A DNA stretch of 64,000 nucleotides from Gammaproteobacteria bacterium (GTDB lineage Bacteria > Pseudomonadota > Gammaproteobacteria > Steroidobacterales > Foliamicaceae): NCBI GenBank assembly GCA_009838035.1, contig VXSK01000003.1:83661-147660 (forward strand), in the 5' to 3' direction. Under the pieces are notes generated by a model. That model ran no database searches. It was not told the origin of the DNA and saw only the letters and a program-made list of their open reading frames with translations. Shown here one piece after another: positions 1 to 6,623 of the stretch. Each line of letters starts with the position of its first letter. The stretch's first letter is position 1. The position numbers were made by a program, and so were the translations under genes.

Positions 1-96
1 TGCATGACAACAAGCCCCTCCGCTGAATGGGGAAGTCTACAACGCGTTGCATCGCGTACTATTGCCCCGCACTGAAATCAACCGACCGGATTCGCC

Positions 97-441
97 ATGG
101 CCGTTCTTTACCACAACCCACGCTGCTCCAAGTCACGCGCCGCCCTCGCGCTTCTCCAGGAACGCGATGTTGAACTGGAAGTCGTGCGCTACCTGGAAAA
201 TCCGCCCGACGAAGCTGCGCTGCGCGAGCTGCTGGATCAACTGGGCATCACACCGCTCGAACTCATGCGCCGCGGCGAGGCCCGGTACCGCGAGCTCGGA
301 CTGAAGGCGGCCACTGTGTCCGACGACGAGCGGATCCGGGCGATGGTCGAGAACCCCATTCTGATCGAACGACCCATATTCATCACGCGCGGGAAAGCCG
401 TTGTCGGCCGGCCCCCCGAACGCGTGCTGGAGCTTCTGTAG
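97..441 (+). CDS. arsC: Arsenate reductase (ArsC, glutaredoxin-coupled thioredoxin-fold family)
   Basis: A 114-residue protein of normal length for the ArsC family, which reduces arsenate to arsenite with glutathione and glutaredoxin in the cytoplasm. The catalytic cysteine is Cys10 in the motif HNPRCSKS close to the N-terminus. The arginines that bind the oxyanion are also present: Arg58/59 (ELMRRG), Arg92 (IERPIF) and Arg105 (VGRPPER). The ATG at 97 puts the cysteine at the usual distance from the start; only a weak CGGA precedes it. No arsenite pump or ArsR regulator is visible nearby, so this may instead be a YfgD-like relative with a general thiol-redox role. The family assignment is firm, the arsenate substrate is inferred. 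Confidence 0.85.
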   Translation: MAVLYHNPRCSKSRAALALLQERDVELEVVRYLENPPDEAALRELLDQLGITPLELMRRGEARYRELGLKAATVSDDERIRAMVENPILIERPIFITRGKAVVGRPPERVLELL

Positions 442-498
442 CGCGCCGTCAATACGAATAGTAGAAGCGGACGCCGAAGGCCCTCCCACGCCTCGGGA

Positions 499-1497
499 TT
501 ATTCCGAACTGGAACGCGTACTGCCCGTTCGAGAGCCGCGGTCCAGTGTGAAGAAGCTCCGGATGCGCTCCGTTACGCCGGGCGGATCGACCGCAAATGG
601 CCAATGGCCGCCGCCGGGAACTATCCAGGTGTCCGCACCCATGGCGGCCGCGGCCCGGGCGATGGATTCCGGCGGCACGATGGCGTCGTCGTCGCCCCAG
701 ATGAACAGCGCCGGGGGCTGCACGTTCGGCAGTTCGCCGGGCAGCGCATATTCCCTTGGCGTGTTGTTGATCGCCAGCAACGCATCCACCGTGCCCTTTA
801 CCCGCGCAATGCGGAGCGCATCGCAGACCCCGGGGTCGGCCGCGCAAGCCCGGCCGACCAGGCTGCCGGGCCCCCCGCCCAGGGATCCCCAGACGGCGAC
901 GCGGGCCGCGGGCCGGGGCAGATACGCGACGAAATCGCCCGGCGTGGTCTGCGGGTAGATCTGGGGACCCACAAACACCGCCCGGCGAACCCGTTCCGGC
1001 ACGGTCAGCGCCAGACGTCCCGTTACCGAACCGCCGTAGGAATGACCCACCACGTCGAATTCCCCTACACCAAGATCTTCGAGCAAGCCCAGAAGCGCCT
1101 TCACGCGGCCCTCGACAGTGAAGTGTTCGCCCGGTTCGGCAACCTTCTCGGAGTAGCCGAAACCCAGCATGTCCGGCACGATGACGGAACGGGTGGCGGC
1201 CAGGTCATACGCCAGCGGCATGATGACGTTGCTGCCCGTGGGCCCGAAACCGTGAATGACGAGAATGGGAGCGCCGGTGGGATCGGCGTTCACGTCGCCG
1301 CGAATAACGACGTGATACTCGTAACCGTCAATCGTGAAAAATCGGCCCGGCGCATCGGCATGCCGGTCGACGATTTCCAGTTCGGCGATCTGCCTTTCCC
1401 CGCGAACGGTGAACCAGGTGACGAGCCCGGCGACGGCCAGCACCACGACGGCCACCAAACAGGCCATCCAGATCAATACACGCTTGAGAATTTTCAT
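499..1497 (-). CDS. Membrane-anchored or exported alpha/beta hydrolase
   Basis: A 332-residue serine hydrolase of the alpha/beta fold. A hydrophobic N-terminal segment (residues 5-29) acts as a signal anchor, so the catalytic domain should face the periplasm. The triad looks complete: Ser153 in GHSYGG, an Asp at about 270 in IWGDDD and His298 in GGGHWP; the oxyanion HG motif is at residues 82-83. The start at 1497 is chosen because GGGGAGGG lies just upstream and because a longer reading frame would run into the gene beginning at 1576. It is transcribed away from that gene, with 78 bases between them. The fold is certain; an ester, lactone or similar substrate cannot be named from sequence. 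Confidence 0.8.
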   Translation of the reverse strand: MKILKRVLIWMACLVAVVVLAVAGLVTWFTVRGERQIAELEIVDRHADAPGRFFTIDGYEYHVVIRGDVNADPTGAPILVIHGFGPTGSNVIMPLAYDLAATRSVIVPDMLGFGYSEKVAEPGEHFTVEGRVKALLGLLEDLGVGEFDVVGHSYGGSVTGRLALTVPERVRRAVFVGPQIYPQTTPGDFVAYLPRPAARVAVWGSLGGGPGSLVGRACAADPGVCDALRIARVKGTVDALLAINNTPREYALPGELPNVQPPALFIWGDDDAIVPPESIARAAAAMGADTWIVPGGGHWPFAVDPPGVTERIRSFFTLDRGSRTGSTRSSSE

Positions 1498-1575
1498 GTC
1501 CGGCCCTCCCCCCATCGGCGCCGGGACTCCTTCAGGCATTATGTCCCACCTCGGGACCCGGAACAGGAATGAAAC

Positions 1576-2238
1576 ATGATTGCATACGGCATCTTCAACT
1601 TTCTGCACGTACTGGTGTTTGCGGTCATCGTCGGCATCGAACTCCCGGCGCTGTACGCGTTGCGCATGGCCGGCGGGCCGTCCGGCAATCAGGCCACCCG
1701 CTCCATGGCGGTGCGCGTAAAGCGCTACGCGGACGCGGTCTCCGCCATCATGCTGGTCCTGCTCCTGCCCCTGGGCGTGCAGATCGCCACCGACCTCGGC
1801 GTCTACACGCTGATGTCCTCAAGCTGGCTGATCGCCACCTGGGTGGTGGGCCTGGTCTGGTTGGCCATCGCGCTGATGTCCGAGCTGACCGGAGCCTCGA
1901 CATGGGCGCAACGAATCTACAAGTCCGAGTGCGTGCTGCGCATCGTCATCGGCCTCGGCAACGTCTATGACGCCGTGGTCGGATTTACCGGCGACGGCAT
2001 GATCCAGACGAACTGGCTGGCCGCCAAGGTCCTGCTGTTCGGATTGATCCTGGTCGTCAGCGGCTGGATCCGCTGGCAAACCCGGGCCGTGCGGTTCGCC
2101 TCCGTCGATGCCGCCGCCGGAACGGGTCCCGACCCGCGGCAACTGATTGCCACGCTACGCCGGGCCCAATGGGGCAGTCACAGTATCCTGGCGATGGTGC
2201 TGATCGCCGCCTACCTGGGAACCGCGAAACCCTGGTAG
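1576..2238 (+). CDS. Integral membrane protein of unknown function
   Basis: A 220-residue hydrophobic protein I do not recognise. About five membrane-spanning segments can be read, near residues 5-25, 55-75, 85-105, 145-162 and 195-215. There is no signal peptide other than the first helix and no obvious metal- or cofactor-binding motif. It is divergent from the hydrolase at 499-1497 and convergent with the FGE gene, separated from the latter by a 150-base region that holds a large inverted repeat. Its ATG overlaps no other gene. It is clearly a real gene because GC-rich third positions are maintained throughout and the opposite frames carry no recognisable protein. Confidence 0.65.
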   Translation: MIAYGIFNFLHVLVFAVIVGIELPALYALRMAGGPSGNQATRSMAVRVKRYADAVSAIMLVLLLPLGVQIATDLGVYTLMSSSWLIATWVVGLVWLAIALMSELTGASTWAQRIYKSECVLRIVIGLGNVYDAVVGFTGDGMIQTNWLAAKVLLFGLILVVSGWIRWQTRAVRFASVDAAAGTGPDPRQLIATLRRAQWGSHSILAMVLIAAYLGTAKPW

Positions 2239-2254
2239 GAACACGCATACGCGA

Positions 2255-2360
2255 GCCCTTCATTGCCCTCTTTCCTCCGGGGGCGTCGGCGGCAGGAGCC
2301 GCCGCCGAGCCCCATGGATGGGTTCATGCGTCCACCGGAGGAAAGAGGACAATGAAGGGC
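2255..2360. repeat. 106-bp inverted repeat folding into a three-way junction
   Basis: The arms 2255-2280 and 2335-2360 are inverted copies that match at 25 of 26 positions; the single mismatch (2266/2349) becomes a G-U pair in a minus-strand transcript. The 54 bases inside form two further hairpins. One has 12 pairs with a single bulged G at 2285 (2281-2293 with 2301-2312). The other is short (2316-2320 with 2329-2333). The element lies between two convergent genes. It could end transcription from both sides, although no T-run follows, or it could be a miniature palindromic mobile element. The geometry is read directly from the bases; the role is unknown. Confidence 0.7.
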
Positions 2361-2388
2361 GGGCTCGGAGCGATCCCGTTTCACCGGC

Positions 2389-3288
2389 TCAATTTCGCGG
2401 ATCTGCCGCGCAACGGAATCCGAGGTTGTTCAGGCCCGAGTCGGGGGGAGTCATCATCCGGGCTTCCAGACGGTATCCTCGACAGTAGTTCTCGCTGCAC
2501 AACCAGCTCCCGCCCCGGTGCACCTTCTGGGTCCCGCCGGCGGGACCCCGGGGATTCTTCCTCGGAGAACGCGCGAAATAATCCGCTGCGTACCAGTCCT
2601 GGACCCACTCCCAGACGTTGCCCGTCAGATCGTGGAACCCGAACCCGTTGGGAGGAAAGGTCCCCACCGGCGCCAGGCCCGAAAAACCATCCTGTCCCCG
2701 GTCCTCGATCGGGAACTCGCCCTGCCACAGATTCGCCCTGTGGCTCCTGTCGGGTGTGAGCTGGTTTCCCCAGGCGTAGCGGACGTCGGCCAAACCACCA
2801 CGCGCGGCGTATTCGAATTCCGCTTCCGTGGGCAGCCGGGCACCGCGCCATTCGCAGTAGGCGGCGGCATCGAACCAGGAAACGTGCACGACCGGGTAAT
2901 CGCCCATGTCCCGATGCGAGGAGCCGGGTCCCGAAGGATGGCGCCAGTCGGCGCCGTCGCCCCTGGTCCACCCGCCGCGCCGCGTGTCGAAGACGCCGGA
3001 CCATCCGAGCCTTTCGGACTCCGTGACATGACCGGTCGCATCGGCGAATTCGGCGAACCGGGCGTTCGTGACCTCGTACCGGTCCAGCAGGAACCCATCG
3101 AGCGCAACTGTGTGCGCCGGACCCTCGAAAGGCAGGCCATCGTTGGCGCCCATCGTGAATTCTCCGCCCGGAACCAGCAGCATTTCCGGCGCGTCGGGAG
3201 CAGCTGCTCCACCGCAGCCGCAAACCAGCGCAGCGGAGATCGCCAGTCCCGCAGGCACTGTGCGTCGCAGGCGGGCCGCCGATTGCAT
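2389..3288 (-). CDS. Formylglycine-generating enzyme (aerobic sulfatase maturase), exported
   Basis: A 299-residue FGE-sulfatase-domain protein. FGE oxidises the cysteine in the CxPxR motif of sulfatases to formylglycine using oxygen and copper. Both catalytic cysteines of genuine FGE are present, Cys264 and Cys269 in GGSWLCSENYC, followed by the family ending NLGFRC. The remaining fold signatures (GGEFTMG, EVTNARF, LPTEAEFEYAARGG, GNVWEWVQDWY) are in order. Unusually for bacteria it begins with a signal sequence ending LVCGC, which resembles a lipobox (lipid on Cys25). It starts directly after the MarR stop codon (TAAATG) and is the last gene of the operon that also holds a CSPSR sulfatase, its likely substrate. 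Confidence 0.88.
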   Translation of the reverse strand: MQSAARLRRTVPAGLAISAALVCGCGGAAAPDAPEMLLVPGGEFTMGANDGLPFEGPAHTVALDGFLLDRYEVTNARFAEFADATGHVTESERLGWSGVFDTRRGGWTRGDGADWRHPSGPGSSHRDMGDYPVVHVSWFDAAAYCEWRGARLPTEAEFEYAARGGLADVRYAWGNQLTPDRSHRANLWQGEFPIEDRGQDGFSGLAPVGTFPPNGFGFHDLTGNVWEWVQDWYAADYFARSPRKNPRGPAGGTQKVHRGGSWLCSENYCRGYRLEARMMTPPDSGLNNLGFRCAADPRN

Positions 3289-3783
3289 TTACCGTCCTGC
3301 CGGCGTCTTCTTCTGGACGGCGACGCGCGTGTTTTCCAGCATTTCCGACAGCGCGTCCAGATCCTCTGTGGGTTGGCCGGAAAGAATCTCCGATACCGTT
3401 TCGTCGTAGTCGGCATGCATGGCGTCCCAAAGCGCCCTGCCCTCCGCCGAAAGGGTCACGGACTGGATCCGCCGGTCCGATCTTGACGTGATTTTTCTGA
3501 CCAGGCCGTCCTGCTTCAGCCGCTTGACGACGCCCGTGATGTTGCCCTTGGTGACCATCAGGCTGGATGCGAGTTCTCCCATCGTCATGCCGTTCGGCGA
3601 CAGCGCCAGGGCGGTAAGGACGTCATAGCGCGGCAGGCTGGAATTGAATTTCTCCGAGAAGCGCCGCATCAGAACCCGGTCGATGCTCGAAAAGCAGCGG
3701 AGCAGCCCCAGCCAGGCGCGGCGATGGTGGGCTTTATCCGGCAGCGACTCCAGGACCAGGTCGAATACGGTCGGCTTGTCCAT
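3289..3783 (-). CDS. MarR-family transcriptional regulator
   Basis: A 164-residue winged-helix protein of standard MarR size. The DNA-binding part can be followed from the helix-turn-helix (residues about 66-90, MTMGELASSLMVTKGNITGVVKRL) to the wing with the conserved DRR (SRSDRRIQ). MarR proteins act as dimers, usually as repressors released by a small ligand, often a substrate of the pathway next door. The gene lies between the amidohydrolase and the FGE gene, with a 7-base gap before it and none after, so it is co-transcribed with the sulfatase genes. It is the only regulator in the fifteen-gene cluster and therefore the best candidate for controlling it. The inducer is unknown. Confidence 0.85.
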   Translation of the reverse strand: MDKPTVFDLVLESLPDKAHHRRAWLGLLRCFSSIDRVLMRRFSEKFNSSLPRYDVLTALALSPNGMTMGELASSLMVTKGNITGVVKRLKQDGLVRKITSRSDRRIQSVTLSAEGRALWDAMHADYDETVSEILSGQPTEDLDALSEMLENTRVAVQKKTPAGR

Positions 3784-3790
3784 GTTCCCC

Positions 3791-5119
3791 TCAGCGCGCG
3801 TCCTTGACGACCCGGCCGTCCTGAATCACGACCGGGACGTTCATGAGCACCGAGATATCGGTGAGCGGGTCGCCGGCAACGGCGATCAGGTCGGCAATCC
3901 TGCCCGGCTCCACCGTTCCCAGATCGTCCTGCATGCCAATGACCGCCGCGGCGTTCACGGTGGCCGTAACAATCGCCTCCTCCGGGGTCAGGCCGTGCTC
4001 GACGTACAACTCGAGTTCCCGGGCGTTATTGCCGTGCTTCGTTACCCCGGCGTCGGTGCCGGCGGCGATCGTAACGCCGGCCTTGTGCGCGGCGAATATG
4101 CGGGGCCCGTGATTGTCGAGAAAGCTCCGCATCAGGTCGACCATGTCGGCATCCGCTCCGACGATGTCCGCGCGGATGTTGTCCTGCACGGCCAGCGTAG
4201 GCACCAGGTAGACGCCGTTTTCGCGCATGATCCGGTGTGATTCCGCATTGTTGAACGAACCGTGTTCTATGGACCACGCCCCGAGACGCGCGGCCAGATT
4301 GATGCCATCGGTCCCGTGTGCATGCACGGCCACCTTCAGTTTGCGGGATCCGGCCACCTCCACAATCGAACGAAACTCGTCCTCGAGAATGACGGCGGGA
4401 GCGAACTGATTGCCGCAGGGCTTCGAGCCGCTGCAGGTGGCCGCGACCTTGATCAGGTCGGCGCCCATGTCGATCTGAACGCGCGTTGCGCGCCGGCAGG
4501 ACTCCACGCTCCAGCAGGCGCCCGGCCCCTCGTCGGCGCCCAGCCGGATTGTGTGTCCCGCGGTGATGATGCGCGGGCCGGTCAGGAGGCCGTCGCGAAT
4601 CCCGTCGCGCAGCGCGAAGATATGCCAGCCGTCGGCGCCGACGTTCCGGACGGTCGTAAACCCGGCCTCAAGCGTCTTCCTGGCATTGTCAATCGCGTTC
4701 ACCATGAAATAGGCGTCGTCCTTCGCAGTGCGATGCTGGACCGCATACGGGTCCGATACGCCGTAACTGCGCTGGCCCTCGACGCCGAACTCCATGGACA
4801 GGTGCACATGCATGTCCATCAGGCCGGGCAGCACTACGGCGTCCCTCAGATCCAGATACTCGACGCTTGCGCCGGCGCCGCCCGCCGCGGCCGACGGATC
4901 GAGGAAGCCGTCCCGAACCGTGGCAATCCTTCCCTCGCTTACGACGATGGTCTGGTCCGTGAGCACGTTGCTGCCCGGCACGGCGATCACCGTTCCGGCA
5001 TGAATGACCAGCGCGCCCGGCTCCTGCCAGTCAGATTCCGTTTCAGCCGCGAACGCCGGTCCCGGGCAAACCAGCACCACTCCGGCGAGCGCTCTTCCAA
5101 CAAGCCGTTTCCAGTCCAT
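3791..5119 (-). CDS. Exported metal-dependent amidohydrolase (imidazolonepropionase/prolidase-like)
   Basis: A 442-residue amidohydrolase-superfamily protein with a signal peptide (residues 1-24, cleavage near PAFA-AE). The metal ligands can be followed: HxH at His104/His106 (MDMHVHL), a Lys in LIKVAATCS, His in AVHAHG, His in IEHGSF, and Asp in AAGTDAG. Members of this subgroup hydrolyse dipeptides, N-acyl amino acids or cyclic amides. The start at 5119 is preferred over a longer frame because it begins the signal peptide and follows GGGGGGAA; the longer form would overlap the sulfatase. It sits 19 bases behind the sulfatase and 7 before the MarR gene. In this operon it probably cleaves an amide or ester bond of the imported compound in the periplasm. 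Confidence 0.82.
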   Translation of the reverse strand: MDWKRLVGRALAGVVLVCPGPAFAAETESDWQEPGALVIHAGTVIAVPGSNVLTDQTIVVSEGRIATVRDGFLDPSAAAGGAGASVEYLDLRDAVVLPGLMDMHVHLSMEFGVEGQRSYGVSDPYAVQHRTAKDDAYFMVNAIDNARKTLEAGFTTVRNVGADGWHIFALRDGIRDGLLTGPRIITAGHTIRLGADEGPGACWSVESCRRATRVQIDMGADLIKVAATCSGSKPCGNQFAPAVILEDEFRSIVEVAGSRKLKVAVHAHGTDGINLAARLGAWSIEHGSFNNAESHRIMRENGVYLVPTLAVQDNIRADIVGADADMVDLMRSFLDNHGPRIFAAHKAGVTIAAGTDAGVTKHGNNARELELYVEHGLTPEEAIVTATVNAAAVIGMQDDLGTVEPGRIADLIAVAGDPLTDISVLMNVPVVIQDGRVVKDAR

Positions 5120-5138
5120 CGTTCCCCCCAGGGCCCCG

Positions 5139-6557
5139 TTACCGTGGATACGTTTCTTCAAGGTCACGCGTTCGCAACGCGTCGAATTGACGCCGGGCAC
5201 TCTTCAGCGCTTCCTTGTGTTCGTTCAGTATGCCCGGAAAGCGGTCGGCGTAGCTGTAGGCTTCGCCATCGATGCCGTCGGCGTCCAGCAGCATCTCGTA
5301 CGGTGCGGCGAAACCCGGAAGCTGGTCGAACTTCTCGAACGCGCCGAGGCTGCCGAGATAGTAGGCATGGGTCACGTATTTCCAGTCCTGCGAACGCACG
5401 CCCACGACCCGCTCGTTGTTGAAGTAATAAAGGAAATCGTGCGCGGACTCGTCCGCGCCCCGGAACACGGGCAGCAGGCTGCGCCCGTCCACCATGGCCG
5501 CCGCCGTCTCAAGGCCGAGTATGTCGGCAATCGTCGGCAGCAAGTCGATGTTCATTGCCATGGTGCCGGTCACGCGGCCCGGAGCAATAGCCCCGGGCCA
5601 ACTCGCAATCAGGGGCACGCGGTAGCCGCCGTCCCAGGAAGTGCCCTTGCCGCCCCTCAAACCGCCGGTCCCGCCTTCGAAGAACGGGCCGTTGTCGCTG
5701 GTGAAGACGACCAGCGTATTGTCCGCAATGCCCTGCTCTTCGAGCGCCGCCAGTATCTGCCCTGTGCTCCAGTCCAGCTCTTCAACCGTATCGCCGTACA
5801 GGCCGGCCGCCGATTTCCCGCGAAACTCCCCGGAGGCGTAGAGGGGGATGTGGGGAAAGGTGTGCGCGAGGAACAGCATGAATGGCGCGGCCGAATTCTC
5901 CGCAATGAAACGCACGGCCCGGTCCGTATACCGCCGGGTGAGAGTGCTCTGTTCGACCGGTTGCTCAACCAGGACGCCGCCGTCGTAGAGCGTGAAATTC
6001 GGCATGTCGTTGCTTGCCGGAACGCCGAAGAACCCGTCGAATCCATGTTTGAGCGGGAGATGTTCGGGGAAATTGCCCAGATGCCACTTGCCCACGTAGA
6101 GCGTCCTGTAGCCCCGCCGTTTCACCAGTTCGCCGAGCGTTTCCTCCGCTTCCGGGAGGCCGTGGGTCGATTCGGCATCGACCACCTTGAAGGCCAGGCC
6201 CGAGCGGATCGCATAGCGGCCCGTCATCAGCCCGGCCCGCGAAGGAGAGCAGACGTTCGCGCTCGCATATCCCTGCGTAAACCGCAGTCCGGACGCCGCC
6301 AGGCGGTCGATGTTCGGCGTCCTGATCCTGTTGGCGCCATACGCGCCAATGTCGCCGTAGCCGAGATCGTCGGCGAGGATTACGACGATATTCGGCGGTG
6401 CAGCGGCATGAGCGATAGGCCCGCCGGCGGGCGGCGCGTCCGCTTCACGAGCGTTTTCCGTCAGCGCACCCGGGTCCGCGCAGCCCGCGGCGAACAGCAC
6501 AGACGCCGCTATTTTGGGCAGGCGGGCGCGCCAATTGCATGCCGAAACGATCTTCAT
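5139..6557 (-). CDS. Type I sulfatase, predicted lipoprotein
   Basis: A 472-residue arylsulfatase-like enzyme that would remove sulfate from an organic sulfate ester. The activation motif is CSPSR at Cys103-Arg107, inside the classical sulfatase signature NVCSPSRAGLMTGR; Cys103 must be converted to formylglycine, a job for the FGE gene at the end of the same operon. Metal ligands include Asp63/Asp64 (LADDLGYGD) and the DN pair in FTSDNGPF; GKWHLG marks the second signature. The N-terminus reads as a lipoprotein signal with lipobox FAAGC (Cys26). I start at the ATG at 6557; a TTG at 6614 would add 19 residues before the signal. It lies 66 bases after the TonB receptor gene. Confidence 0.87.
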   Translation of the reverse strand: MKIVSACNWRARLPKIAASVLFAAGCADPGALTENAREADAPPAGGPIAHAAAPPNIVVILADDLGYGDIGAYGANRIRTPNIDRLAASGLRFTQGYASANVCSPSRAGLMTGRYAIRSGLAFKVVDAESTHGLPEAEETLGELVKRRGYRTLYVGKWHLGNFPEHLPLKHGFDGFFGVPASNDMPNFTLYDGGVLVEQPVEQSTLTRRYTDRAVRFIAENSAAPFMLFLAHTFPHIPLYASGEFRGKSAAGLYGDTVEELDWSTGQILAALEEQGIADNTLVVFTSDNGPFFEGGTGGLRGGKGTSWDGGYRVPLIASWPGAIAPGRVTGTMAMNIDLLPTIADILGLETAAAMVDGRSLLPVFRGADESAHDFLYYFNNERVVGVRSQDWKYVTHAYYLGSLGAFEKFDQLPGFAAPYEMLLDADGIDGEAYSYADRFPGILNEHKEALKSARRQFDALRTRDLEETYPR

Positions 6558-6623
6558 GGAGGCCGGCAAGGATAAACGGGCGGCGTGGGGAGAATTTCGC
6601 GCCGCCCGTTTCAAGCAAGTAGC

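Noticed and set aside
1498..1608. Longer N-terminus for the hydrolase at 499
   Set aside because: It would overlap the divergent membrane-protein gene and hide the signal anchor; a good ribosome site supports the start at 1497.
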